In this document: positions 17,733 through 28,145 of the stretch, in pieces
Numbering within the stretch: the first letter of the stretch is position 1
How the letters are laid out: each line of letters starts with the position of its first letter
NCBI GenBank assembly: GCA_934045075.1
Contig: OW203737.1
Span: forward strand, 2,624,001 to 2,688,000
DNA from: Yponomeuta sedellus
Lineage: Eukaryota > Arthropoda > Insecta > Lepidoptera > Yponomeutidae
DNA: 64,000 nucleotides
Reading direction: 5' to 3'
Translations under genes and position numbers: made by a program
The notes under the pieces: model-generated
Seen by the model: only the letters and a program-made list of their open reading frames with translations
Told to the model about the DNA's origin: nothing
Databases searched by the model: none

Positions 17733-18217
17733 ATTCTGAACATATTTTTGTAGATTTACAAGGATTTAGAGATTATAAAAATAATTTTATTATTAAAGAG
17801 TTTGCTCTCGCTACTAAAGAATTTACTATGGTCTACTTGGTAAAACCTCCTTATCCATTTTCTACTTTATCAGATAGCGAAAAAAAGCAAGTTGTTTGGT
17901 TGGAAAAGAATAGAGGAATTTATTGGCGTGAAGGTTTTATTGACTACCGCGAATTTCATAGGTTAATTTATAGTTTATTGAGGAATAAGAAAATTTTTGT
18001 AAAAGGTTTAGAAAAAATCATGTGGGTAAATAAACTTTGTGGTGATTGTTGTGTTATTAATATCGAGGAAAATCAATGTCCTAATATAAAATACCTGCAT
18101 GATAAATATAGTGTATGCAATTTTACGTGTTTTTCTCACCACAAACAATGTGCGTTGAAAAATGTACTATGTGTCAAGAAATGGTTTTATGAAAATAATG
18201 TTATAGAATTTATTTAG
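17729..18217 (+). CDS. 162-aa conserved protein, possible RNase H/DEDD-type nuclease fold
   Basis: Begins IFVDLQGFRDYKNNFIIKEF, where the aspartate in a beta strand before a glycine resembles the first motif of DEDD exonucleases. Later come IFVKGLEKIMWV (a second strand), VINIEENQCPNIKYL and CFSHHKQCALKNVLCVKKW, whose His/Cys-Ala-Leu pattern recalls the third motif with a conserved histidine. The pattern is also seen in orphan insect proteins near transposon capsid genes. It may be a nuclease or a catalytically dead relative. It is coupled to the major capsid gene by ATGA and is the last rightward gene; AATAAA-like signals follow near 18260. Function uncertain. Confidence 0.55.
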   Translation: MNSEHIFVDLQGFRDYKNNFIIKEFALATKEFTMVYLVKPPYPFSTLSDSEKKQVVWLEKNRGIYWREGFIDYREFHRLIYSLLRNKKIFVKGLEKIMWVNKLCGDCCVINIEENQCPNIKYLHDKYSVCNFTCFSHHKQCALKNVLCVKKWFYENNVIEFI

Positions 18218-18309
18218 AATAAGCAAGTATTTATGTAACTTTTTTATTGAAAGTAAGAAATAAATGTAAATGTATTTAAAAAAGAAAACATGTTTTATTT
18301 AATTAATTT

Positions 18310-18796
18310 TTAATTTAAAACGAAATTAATAACTATTGCACATATTTTAGAAATGTTCTTAACTACGTTTTCCACCATGTCCATTATTTCGTCTACAGGA
18401 TCTATCACAACATATTGGGCACTTAACACCGCACTTTCACTGTTTGTGTCCTTACACTCATTTAAGTCGAATACTTCTATTTTTATCAACCGATTTCCTC
18501 TTCTTGCCGCCTTGCTAACCACATATGATGTAGACGTGGAGTCCTTTGCAACCCGTTTCCTTGAAGTCTTACTTTTCCGCTTCCCCACGTCTGATGGAGC
18601 CGGGTTTCGTATTTCTTCGACATCACTATCGAACCCACTCAAAATATTTTGCGCGTAGTAGTAAGGGTCAGTCGGATCAGTCTCGCCTAAAATCTGAAAA
18701 AAACAAAAAAAAAAAATTATTAAAAATATTCAAACCTATTTCAAACTGTGTAATATAAATTGGATGGAAAAAAATAATGCTTACCGAAATCGACAT
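18310..18796 (-). CDS. Spliced small acidic/basic protein, two exons (18785-18796 and 18310-18693)
   Basis: Exon 1 is only four codons: ATG at 18796 followed by a GTAAG donor. Exon 2 starts after TTTTTTTCAG at 18693 and ends at 18310; the join keeps the frame and yields 131 residues. The N-terminal part contains ETDPTDPYYYAQN and an acidic GFDSDVEEI, followed by basic KRKSKTSRKR, then an ordered C terminus with VIDPVDEIMDMVENVVKNI. An acidic patch followed by a basic one suggests a nuclear or DNA-associated factor; no family recognised. It converges on the rightward capsid block, with the two stop codons about 95 bp apart. Splicing was inferred from consensus sites only. Confidence 0.55.
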
Positions 18797-19743
18797 GTTT
18801 TCACGTCTGCTGATCTTCTAGTTGGCTCGAACGATGCAGTAACAATAAATTACTGAACCACCAAATATAAAATGGATTTGTAGATGAGTGTAACTTACCT
18901 ATTCATACGTTTCGATCGCTCTAGAAAATTAATCCTGTCTCTTTTAATACATATAAGAGTGAGCGAGCTCGAATTCGTAGTCAGCATTATCAATATCGAA
19001 TGTGTTTGAATCAAGTATGTCATTGCTGACTAAGTAAATAGTAGTCATTGAACCCTTGCGCGCTATGCAACATCGATGCGCCTCCCTTGCTGTTTGCAAC
19101 ATCGCTAACACCTTGACTTGACCTACTTTTGACTGTCTCGTCGGTCTAGTGATGATAGCGTTTGATTACTATTGCAGAGGTCGTGGGCTCGATTCCCACA
19201 GGGAGCTGTCATACTTTCAGTAGACACGAAATCAAAACTTCATTGAATATAGTTTAGCTCTCCTCATCCCACCGCGCTCAAGACTATGTCTATAGCAAAA
19301 ATTTCTGAGATATGTAGGAACTAACAATACTTACATATTCTTTTGTTTTTGTAACATTAGGTAACAATGTTAGGTCATGGAAATAAAAGAAGCTGGTAGT
19401 ATAACCCAATTTATTCACCCAAAACTATACTTATTAGCTTATAGTACATAACACTTTTATAACTAAGTACCTATCTATTTTAATTCATTACATTATTAGT
19501 TCACTTAAATAAATACGCTATTCTTAACATACCTAAAGAGCTTTAGCTTTAACTTGAAGAGCATAAGAACGAAAACATAATATTAAGCTTATTCCACACT
19601 AGCTCTATCGCGGCGGTTACCGCAGCCGCAATCCATACACATAGCATCTAAGACTGAAACAGATCTATGAAATACATCATATCACGATATTTTGATTACA
19701 TATTTTTAAATTTTATCCCATGGTCAATTTTACTATCTTATTT
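18797..19743. other. Maverick non-coding spacer with a SINE head
   Basis: Lies upstream of the small spliced gene and downstream of the polymerase gene, both leftward. No ORF of note. Positions 19138-19205 contain a tRNA-like head (GGTCTAGTGATG...GTGGGCTCGATTCCC). The rest should hold the promoter of the spliced gene and the end of the polymerase transcript. Confidence 0.55.
19138..19205 (+). repeat. tRNA-derived SINE head inside the Maverick
   Basis: An A-box-like GTCTAGTGATG and a B-box-like GGGCTCGATTCCC spaced as in tRNA genes, but without a paired acceptor stem. It probably marks a SINE that inserted into the element. Confidence 0.45.
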
Positions 19744-22700
19744 TCATAATATTGAGGTATGGCCCCACGCTTTAGTTGAGATTTGATCCCGATGAATCAA
19801 ACGTTTATCATCATTTCTCGATAGAGCTATTTTGTTGACACTTTGCGTAAATATTTCATGTTTTATCGATTTAAACAAGATATTTCTCTTGCGCAGCACA
19901 TTACCTTCAAACAAGGTCTGCTCATAATTACTAAAGTTAAGACCGCGAATAACGCTCATTTTTACTCCTTTGGCCTTTTTGACAGTTTTTTCTAAAGTTT
20001 TGAAACAGTACAGTTTTGATCGTAATCCTACAAATTCTGTAATAATTTCACCACCCATTTCATCCTTAAATAGCCCAGGAATCTTTTTGTTTTTTAATGG
20101 AATTTGATGTATATTATTACTATCGTAATTACTCGTATCAAAGTAAGGTAGTAAACGGTATTTCAAATCTAGGAAGAAGTCCTCTGTGGACAAATGATAG
20201 ATGAAGCTATCCGTATCAGTATAGCACATCTCAACATATTTCCCATACATAGGTTTAATAATTGAATAATGAAAGTCATACATGTGGCTTTTGGATAACT
20301 CAAGAACAGTAAACCCAATGTAGATAGGTTTATCTAAAACCACACGTTCTGGTTTCATTTGGATGGCAACCAAATTTTCGGAAAAAACTGAAGCACTGTG
20401 AAAGTTTGGACGGGCTATCAATTTTTCTGCCGATGTGCATTTTTTCGTTTTGTTTTGACTATCGCTCCATTGATTTACCAAATAGACGTTTACTCTGTGT
20501 TCAGTATTTTCTATAGTCTTTCCAAATATGCTGTTGTTCAAGAGTTTGAAAAAGTCTTGTTCGAAAGTTGATTGGGCTTGTTGCCTCAGTTTTGTATTAA
20601 GTTCAATGTATTGTTTGAGATAAGCACTTTGACGAAAAGTAATGACTCTATGGATTTTTCTTAGTATTAATCCATGTTTCAAGCATGTTTTAAGATGCAC
20701 ATAATGAATAACATATCGATATTTATCGTATAGGTTAGGGATTAATTTCGAACTCTTTCCACCGGGTGGTATGCATCGCTCAGGACAAAATGGGAAATCA
20801 TTGTGATAGTCGTGTAGGTGTGTGGGATAAATAATATCCACTTCAAGAATATAACCAAAAGATGCATTATCAGGAACTGATGTGATATCAATGGTATTCA
20901 CTTCAGACTGTTCCAAAAATCTGAAATCTGACAAAGGTAATACTTGAGACATGCTGAAGCCGTATAAATTGTTAGCATCAATATACGTTATGAAGGACTC
21001 GGGACGTGATGGGTCGTACTCAGACATGTATTTATTGTTTGCTTTCGCATGTCGCTTGGAACACATACATACACCACCCCGTATTCCATCCTGAATCATC
21101 CGAATAATCGCTAAGTCGCTAAGCAATTCTAATCTGACCTTAGTTTTCAAAAGCATCGCATCAAATGATAAGCTGGGTGCTGTGAGGTAGAATGCCGGGT
21201 CTAATTGATAATATCGTTTACATGTTTTGCGGAAATGTTCAAAAATATCGGCTAGTAGCAAGACATCTGTTTTAACGTATAGATCAGTGTATTCACCTAA
21301 GTTACGAATGGAGAAAGTTGACCATACTGACTTGGCATGTTCATAATCTTGATCAGAAATTTCTTCACCACTGATAGTATTATAAAAAGCAGATTTGGGT
21401 GGGAGGGAATTTTCTTCGTAGCATTTCCAATGTGACATATAGTCATATGGATAAACACCTTTGCGAGTGAGTAATTTGAGTTCAGTGTCATTTGCAAAAA
21501 ATGATTTCAACAACGAGAATTCCTCCACCTTCATTGTTTTCGTGAGTTTTTCTAAACTGGTACCTAAAAATTTAAATGAATCGATAAATCGAAGTTGGAT
21601 ACCTTCATCTTTCGATAATGGTATATACTTCGTGAAAGAAATATAGTTTTCTTTTGTTTTAGGTATTATTCTAATCGGACCAGGCGCCTCGCCTAGTTCT
21701 TTGATAAATAAATGGCAATCGTAGCCTGACAAATTGTGGAAAACAACTGGAACAAAATTTGGTAGTTTAAATTGTAAATTACAATGCTTGTGAGCTGCCC
21801 CCCGATAGTGACCAGTGATGTGACAGTGGTCTCGAACCTTGTCAAATATTAAAAGATTATCACAAATATGACAGCGGACAGCATTTTCAAAATTTTGTGA
21901 ATCATTATCCGTGAATATAATTTTAATATTAGCTTTTAAAATAGTGTGTATTTGCTTCATGTCTCGATACAACCATTCTACAAATTTTGATACACAGTCT
22001 GATCCCCGATAGCTGACGTAGCGATTATACTTGGCATCCACTGTACAAACAATATAGTAACCAAACGCTGAGGGCACATGTTGTTGTAGCAGGCTAGTGC
22101 TCGCAATGTTAGGGTCTGCTTCACACCCCAGATGACGTTGAAGCATAGTCTCAAAATCAGCATAAATGATAAAGGGTATGTTTTGTTTTCGTTCGTAATT
22201 CTTAAATTGAAGAACCGACCCTTGGTTAGGAAGAGCTGTAGCAATACCACCACATGCATGAATGACTAGTTCATTAGATGTTTTAAAAAATAACAGACAT
22301 GATGAGCAAAAATGCAGTTGCTGATGGTGTTTAGATATTTGGCTTCTAACCAGACGGGGAAGGTTTTTGATCAAACAAAAGTGAGAGCCCTCATCATTCT
22401 CGAGAAATAGCAGATGAACGATGTTTTTCGCAGTGGAAGACTCTGATCTGTATAGTGGACCTACAACAGTTTTTTTGCCTTGTAAGCCATACACAAAAAT
22501 AGCGATATCTGGATTATTTTTTTCAAACACCGGGATGTCAGAAAAAGTTACTGGATATGATAAGCCTTGAGTGTTAAAAATATCGCGAAAATCGGGATAA
22601 GACGAGACACGATCGGGGTGGCTCTTTGAAGGGAATAGAGCAGCTGTAACACACCAAAGAAAACAATAAGGATCATCATTTTTTATATTCAAACATGCTT

Positions 22701-23250
22701 TTTTGTTTTTTATAAATTTTGGTAAATCTATAAACGATGACCCACTCAATGGTTGATATTTATTTACATTGATTTCCAAATGAGAGTTACTCAAAAATGT
22801 CCAACCGCTATCTCGCTCTTGAAACTCTTCAAGCTTTTTTTTCAATGTATTTATGATTTCTGAAAAAATGGAATTGAAGTTGTGGTTCATGTGTATGGTA
22901 ATGTTTTTCGTGCCAAACGATTTTAGTTCTTGCAAATCGTTTTTGTACATAAGGAAAAATGAAAAAAGCTCAACATTGACTTTTATGCAAACGTGTTTTT
23001 TCAATGAAATATCAATCAGAGATTTTAATTTATTATGGATAGACTCGAAAAAGGTTTCAATTGAGTGCTGACCATCACCGTTAGCCTGTATCTTATAAGT
23101 TGCAATACGATTACGGAATGCAGAGGTCAGAACCTCAACATCTTCTGACAAATGATGAGTTGCGACTTTGCTTTTGTGGTCAGTGCTGCGCATATGACCC
23201 ACCCAACTTTTTGGGTTGACAAGAGTTTTGCAAGTAATGCAATAAGGCAT
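19744..23250 (-). CDS. Protein-primed DNA polymerase B of Maverick
   Basis: 1168 residues, uninterrupted. An N-terminal zinc finger has C4, C7, H19 and H25. A Cys/His block follows, with C196 in YCFLWC and H290 in GSHFCLI, which may be a cysteine-protease-like fold. The exonuclease motifs are D365-F-E367, N506..D511 in HNLSGYD and Y658..D662. Between the first two lies an endonuclease VII/HNH-like module (C460-x2-C463, DHCHITGHYRG at 474-484, HKHCN). Polymerase motifs: A D758 in YIDANNLYG, B K902-x2-NNSIFG, C YTDTDS with D1012 and D1014, then KLY at 1079-1081. All catalytic residues are present. The enzyme copies the element from protein-linked ends. Confidence 0.93.
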   Translation of the reverse strand: MPYCITCKTLVNPKSWVGHMRSTDHKSKVATHHLSEDVEVLTSAFRNRIATYKIQANGDGQHSIETFFESIHNKLKSLIDISLKKHVCIKVNVELFSFFLMYKNDLQELKSFGTKNITIHMNHNFNSIFSEIINTLKKKLEEFQERDSGWTFLSNSHLEINVNKYQPLSGSSFIDLPKFIKNKKACLNIKNDDPYCFLWCVTAALFPSKSHPDRVSSYPDFRDIFNTQGLSYPVTFSDIPVFEKNNPDIAIFVYGLQGKKTVVGPLYRSESSTAKNIVHLLFLENDEGSHFCLIKNLPRLVRSQISKHHQQLHFCSSCLLFFKTSNELVIHACGGIATALPNQGSVLQFKNYERKQNIPFIIYADFETMLQRHLGCEADPNIASTSLLQQHVPSAFGYYIVCTVDAKYNRYVSYRGSDCVSKFVEWLYRDMKQIHTILKANIKIIFTDNDSQNFENAVRCHICDNLLIFDKVRDHCHITGHYRGAAHKHCNLQFKLPNFVPVVFHNLSGYDCHLFIKELGEAPGPIRIIPKTKENYISFTKYIPLSKDEGIQLRFIDSFKFLGTSLEKLTKTMKVEEFSLLKSFFANDTELKLLTRKGVYPYDYMSHWKCYEENSLPPKSAFYNTISGEEISDQDYEHAKSVWSTFSIRNLGEYTDLYVKTDVLLLADIFEHFRKTCKRYYQLDPAFYLTAPSLSFDAMLLKTKVRLELLSDLAIIRMIQDGIRGGVCMCSKRHAKANNKYMSEYDPSRPESFITYIDANNLYGFSMSQVLPLSDFRFLEQSEVNTIDITSVPDNASFGYILEVDIIYPTHLHDYHNDFPFCPERCIPPGGKSSKLIPNLYDKYRYVIHYVHLKTCLKHGLILRKIHRVITFRQSAYLKQYIELNTKLRQQAQSTFEQDFFKLLNNSIFGKTIENTEHRVNVYLVNQWSDSQNKTKKCTSAEKLIARPNFHSASVFSENLVAIQMKPERVVLDKPIYIGFTVLELSKSHMYDFHYSIIKPMYGKYVEMCYTDTDSFIYHLSTEDFFLDLKYRLLPYFDTSNYDSNNIHQIPLKNKKIPGLFKDEMGGEIITEFVGLRSKLYCFKTLEKTVKKAKGVKMSVIRGLNFSNYEQTLFEGNVLRKRNILFKSIKHEIFTQSVNKIALSRNDDKRLIHRDQISTKAWGHTSIL

Positions 23251-23366
23251 TGTAAATAAAAAGTAGTAAGATTGACCAGGAAACAGATAATTAAAATTTA
23301 GGTTTTAGACACAAAAATAAATAGGTAAGTAGCAAAATAATATGTTTATTATAAATTAAAGGAATT

Positions 23367-24755
23367 TTATTTTATATTTATCTTATCACTAAAAAAACTC
23401 GCCTCACTATTATCATACAGTGAATAAACTTGTTTAATAAATTTCTGTAATACGTCCCAGTGCGGTGTGTCCGTATCAGTCTGCAATTTTATTACCATCA
23501 ACGCTTTTTTCCACCTCTCTTGAACGTTGGTACTTGCAGCATCGGTAGTGTTGTAGACCTTCAATTCTATATAGAATTCTCCTTCCGTCGTTGCTGTCCG
23601 ACGAACGTGACCATTGGCGACCCGCGTCACTAGACTCGACCCCAGTTGGTGCTGCTCGGGAGTCGCTTTAGCGACCTTCTCTGCGTCTCGCAAAATCCCG
23701 AAAAGATCTCCCACCGTCTTTTTCTTTAAGGTGCTTGCAGACCTGTAAAAGTGAACAATATATTTTAAAACATAAGTACCTTCATAAACTTATACCTATA
23801 TTCCGATTGGGTAGGCTATCTATAGGAGATACACATACATTGAACGAGTATGAAGTGGATGATAGTTTAATATGAAGGGTACATATCTAGTTTTGATCTA
23901 TCCCATATATGTCATTCTTAATAAGCAAATATCCCAAGTGATTCTTAATAAGCATATCTTACATGGAAAACAAAAATACTACGCGAAGCGGGTATCGAAC
24001 CCACGACTAGTAAGATGCAAAGTAAACAGTCGACAGCATGTTAACCTTTACGAGTACATGCCTGCAATGTAATCAACGATTCAATGACTCAGCGGTGTGC
24101 TAGAGTCAAATGACGCGACAACGTAACAACGAATAATATAACGAGACTAATTCTATTCCAGTAAACTTTTCCCTGGATGTAAACATTTACCGTAACGATC
24201 AATGTTAAGCCGGGTCCGCTGCGCCATGTTACGCGTGTTACAAAAAATGTAACACGTTATTAAAACAAAAATGGGGAGTGGTATTAACACTTTACGTGTT
24301 ACGTAACGTAACGTTATATAACAAGTACCTAACGTGTTATACCATGTCCCACTTTTATTATATTTAAGTGTTACGTTTTTTGTAACACGCGTAACATGGT
24401 GCAGCGGCCCCGGCTTTAGGCTATAGAAAATAAGGTTTAAGGGTCAAACCTATGGTTTGAATTATTAAGACGAATAAACAACTTTTAGTTATGAAACAAA
24501 CAAATAAACAGTTGTTATCTCTTTCAATGTTCCAAGATTTTCATCAACAGCTTGATTACATCGAGGGAATCGTCATTTGAAACGATGTGTAAAGTGTACA
24601 ATAATTTATAATAAACTATAGATGTATTGTATTCTTACCTAACTGTCTCCTCAACGTAGCTCGATGCTTTGCGTTTGGAGCTGGTTGGAGTCTTTTGCTT
24701 CTTACTCGACTGCACAGCAATAGGTACACCAGAGAATTCAAACTCGGAGTCAGAC
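23367..24755 (-). CDS. Spliced small protein upstream of polymerase (exons 24639-24755 and 23367-23742)
   Basis: Two exons are supported. The first (24755-24639) follows ATTTCAG and ends before GTAAGAAT; it encodes SDSEFEFSGVPIAVQ and a basic KKQKTPTSSKRK. The second (23742-23367) follows TTTTACAG and encodes ASTLKKKTVGDLFGIL, then a compact C-terminal region (GEFYIELKVYN, ERWKKALMVIKLQ, WDVLQKFIKQVYSLY). The exon phases (2 and 1) fit exactly across the junction. The start codon was not resolved: an ATG before a GTAAGT near 24965 does not keep frame. The serine/acidic/basic composition resembles the other small spliced gene at 18.3-18.8 kb. Role unknown. Confidence 0.5.
23980..24060 (-). repeat. 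tRNA-like SINE head
   Basis: On the minus strand the segment contains a B-box-like GTGGGTTCGATACCC and an upstream TTTGCATCTTACTAGTC. No complete cloverleaf. It lies in the intron of the small spliced gene and is probably a SINE fragment. Confidence 0.4.
24205..24418. mobile_element. 208-bp MITE with long inverted repeats, TTA target duplication
   Basis: The element spans 24208-24415. AGCCGGGTCCGCTGCGCCAT at the left pairs with the right end ATGGTGCAGCGGCCCCGGCT, and the pairing extends about 50 bp through ACGCGTGTTACA. TTA stands on each side (24205-24207, 24416-24418), fitting a PIF/Harbinger-type MITE. It lies in the intron of the small spliced Maverick gene, so it arrived after the Maverick. 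Confidence 0.85.
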
Positions 24756-26569
24756 CTGAAATAATAATAACATAGTTTTATACCAGTCTTATACATTTAA
24801 CCTAAACGATTTATACACCGTATTGTAATTACTATACTAGATAAATGTAGTGACTGGAACATATTTTTTAGACATAGTTCGGGACATAGTTTTCATATAG
24901 GGACTAATACGGTTTAGTCAGTGGAACACGTAAAAAAAAAAATTAGGATGTAAATAAATATACTTACTAACATTTTGATACCGATGGAGTGACTGGTAGC
25001 GAGGAAGTCGTAGATAATTACACCACACGGAGACTGTACTGAACAGCGTTATCACGTTATCGGAAGTGATGAGAATTTTAGATAAATCAGGGTGTTATAG
25101 GTTTATATCCTAAATGTGTATGTTGTTTTTTTATTACAAGTACTGTAATGAAGTAAATGCGAAAATCGCCTTTATTTATAGGTGTATGAATATAGGTGAT
25201 TGTTGATAAAAGTAATACATATTACTTTTTAGTATCGAACACCCAAAATTTTTGCTTTGCCTTCAAAAGTAGGTACTTAACCAAATCATCTTGACCGGTA
25301 GCAAGGTCAAGCCTATATGTTATTCTCATAATGTCAGCACTATTTAATAGCTCAAGTTAATGTGGCTGGTTGCCATTGCAACATAATGTGACCAATATAT
25401 CGATTATTGTAGGTAAGATGTTTCGCAATCAGAAGCTTGCAACGGATCCAATAACGTTAACGTAGCAAATTCGTAGGTTTCATACCTAGGTAGGAGTAAA
25501 TAGTCCTAGATACACATGTTGCAATTTACTTTAGATTTTCTTGATCTTAATCAGATAATGTTCGAATTGGGTGAATATTTCACTATAGCAGAAGAAAATA
25601 AACTGTTATTTCCAGTTACCAGAAATCGGATGATGAGCTAAATAGGAAATTATAATTAATTCCTCTAGCTTATCCATAGAAAACATCGTATGATATCGAT
25701 GAAATTACTATATAAATGTATTTCAGGATAAATAATACTTATCTAGGTATTCTTTATAAAGCATTTGGTAGACTCCACAATATTATGTGAAAGTCAAACA
25801 TTAGGTATTAATGATACCTACAGCTAAATATTTTGATGCAACGAGTTTTTTCCGTGTGGATCTTAGACTAGAGTATAGCTAGTATAGTCAACCTTTGGTT
25901 ATCTCTTATGTAGGTGATACATTAAAATATTATGACCCCTCTAAATTCTTTATTTATGGGTTATGTAAAATTTACTGTATTTATTTTACTGTATGTTACA
26001 GATAAATTTAGATAGAAAATGAACGAGAACTGATGTTAGAAAACTGTTGAAAAAATATAAAACTATCTGCATAGGTTCAGTTACGTATAATGGGATGAGA
26101 ATAATATCTTCAAGTTTCAATTAAAAAAAGACAAAATGCTGTCGGTCGTATTTACAAAATCATGATTTCTTAAAATACTTTAACATCAAGTCTTAAAAAA
26201 ATAATAACATGGAAAATGCTTTATTACCGGAATACCTTTAAGGAATGTTCAAAGGAACCAACTTTTATAAATAAAACTGTACTTTTTGACAACATATTTT
26301 TTCTTACACCGTGTATACTTCGTATCAAATTTATAACTCCTGCGTCAACAGCTAAAGGTTGACAATCCCTGCCAGCCACCTATCATATTCGCATTCGCGT
26401 TAACTAAAGTGACACGTTAGTAGGAAATAGATTTCCATTAATGAAAGTATACTTTTATGTGTCAGTGATATTATCATTAATTCACGATTTTACTTAAGTA
26501 TACCCAAGGATTCAAGTAACTGTAGAAGTACATTTTTCCTACTGTGCAATGTTTTGTGTTTTCCGTAGT
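24756..26569. other. Maverick right-hand non-coding region
   Basis: About 1.8 kb with no ORF showing domain or codon signal; AT-rich. It should contain the promoter of the leftward small gene near 24.8-25.1 kb, but no sites are assigned. Confidence 0.5.
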
Positions 26570-27150
26570 GAACGATAAACAGGAGACTTCAATCTGATCA
26601 CTAACATTTTTGTGGGAAAAGTAAGGTATTCTTTGTGCCGACCATAAAATATGCCTAAAATACAAGTATTTCCTGGTTCTGCCAATCACCCAGTATTTGT
26701 GTCACATGAAAAGGATCACAAAATTTTGTTGTGTTGGAATCACCTTTTTTACAATGGGAGACGTCAATCTGACCATAAAATACAGTTAAGACGAAAATGT
26801 TTTGTGTCACTGTTGCGCAAGAAGGTTCATCACATGAAGTCAATCTGATCACAAAGTAATTTGTGGTGCTGAATCTTTCTAACAGTGGGAGCCGTCAATC
26901 TGACCACAAAATATGATTAAGTTGAAATTGTACTTTTATGTTATTGTATGAAGGGCCATCACGGGAAGTCAATCTGATAACAAAATTTGTGGTGTTGTAC
27001 CTTGTTCATGTGGGAGACGTCAATCTGACTACAAAACAAACTGGGTTGAAAAAGCAAAGTTTTGTGTCACTGTTATGAAAAGTAGACACCAGTGGTGTTA
27101 AACTCATTCAGTGGGAGAAGCCAATCTGGTCACAAAACTATGACTGGGTA
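26570..27150. repeat. Degenerate tandem array with a TCAATCTGA core
   Basis: The core TCAATCTGAYYACAAAA recurs at about 26589, 26764, 26840, 26895, 26969 and 27020, with a variant (CCAATCTGGTCACAAAA) at 27121. Spacings alternate between about 75 and 53 bp. GTGGGAGACG or GGGAAG precedes most copies, so the unit is about 128 bp with two half-units. It lies 0.3-0.9 kb inside the right terminal repeat. No equivalent was seen at the left end. Confidence 0.6.
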
Positions 27151-27454
27151 AATACAAGTATCACTTGGAATATTTCATGTCATTGTCTTAATGAGGAAAC
27201 CTAACCGATACCGCAAATAATGTGTGCTGTTTTATCTAGTATATTACGAAACTGCACAAAACATAGCTAGTGGGTAAATACAATTCAGTTGAGCTTGGGG
27301 ATCCTTTATTTAATTCAACTCAGTGACTATGCGGACCTATCTCCACCAAGATGATGGTGAGTTGCATTCACTCAAGCTTCCTAGTGTCATTCGTTTTCAT
27401 TGATGGAATTTATCATAAACTGTGTAGGTTGCTCGTAAAATTATTGAAACTATA

Positions 27455-27595
27455 AATTAGAATCACTCGATGTTATTGGGTATTCTGGAATAGCTGTAAT
27501 GAGTTTGAGAGAGCGACAAGCCGCGCCAACCGGCGCGGTGCGTCGTGAGCTCAAACGAATGGAAGCTGGTCCAGAATGCCCAATAACATCCTACT
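27455..27595 (-). repeat. Right terminal inverted repeat, imperfect palindrome
   Basis: Inverted copy of 11196-11335. Its own two halves pair even better than those of the left copy: GATGTTATTGGG near 27470 against CCCAATAACATC near 27580, and the central CCGCGCCAACCGGCGCGG core. The terminal CT is the complement of the AG at the left end. Confidence 0.85.
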
Positions 27596-28145
27596 GAGTA
27601 ACACTACCAAAAATATACTAATGGAAGTAAATACCAATAAAAACCTTACAATTTCATACTGACACAAAGATAGAGGTGCCAAGATAAAAATATCTTTTGA
27701 AAGACTTTCCGTGATGGATGAATCCTGATATTTTCTTTAGAAATATCTGCGTAGATTCTCCTTGTACAACTACGAAAAGTGTGAACTTGAAGTAATTGGA
27801 AATGAAAAATTTATTCCAACGTTTTTAAATCATGGCTGCGTATCATAAACCCCAATGTACATTACTAGTCACAGCAGAAAGAAAGCATAAACAAAACAGA
27901 GCATAAAATGCAAAGGAAACAAAATTATTTTAAAACAATGGTAACAATGATGCCGTCGACTCTTCATTTTAAGTTTAACCTATATTAGGGAAAAATTCGT
28001 TCTTCCAGTTGATTAGTTCTATCATACACGAAAAGCAAAAACACAGAAAATTAGCGGAGAAAATTGATACGGTAATTTACCTGGATGATTGACTAAGGTA
28101 GGACAAGGTGACTAAGAAGAGTGATTCTATTATACGTTACGTTAT
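27596..28145. other. Intergenic, right flank of the Maverick
   Basis: AT-rich sequence without a recognisable gene or repeat. Confidence 0.5.

Larger units (their letters stand above)
11196..27595. mobile_element. Maverick/Polinton (adintovirus-like) element, about 16.4 kb
   Basis: The left end begins AGTAGGATGTTATTGGGC (11196) and the right end is its inverted copy, finishing CATCCTACT (27595). The inverted repeats are about 140 bp and start with AG, as is usual in this group. Between them lie the hallmark genes: packaging ATPase, retroviral-type integrase, adenain-like protease, penton-like and double-jelly-roll capsid proteins, and protein-primed DNA polymerase B, plus a phospholipase A2. 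The long ORFs are all open. No clean 6-bp target duplication was found (CACACC left, GAGTAA right). A MITE and SINE heads sit in its non-coding parts, so it has been resident for some time. Confidence 0.93.

Noticed and set aside
18353..18658. Plus-strand 101-aa ORF
   Set aside because: Antisense to the spliced minus-strand gene, whose splice sites and composition are the better explanation.
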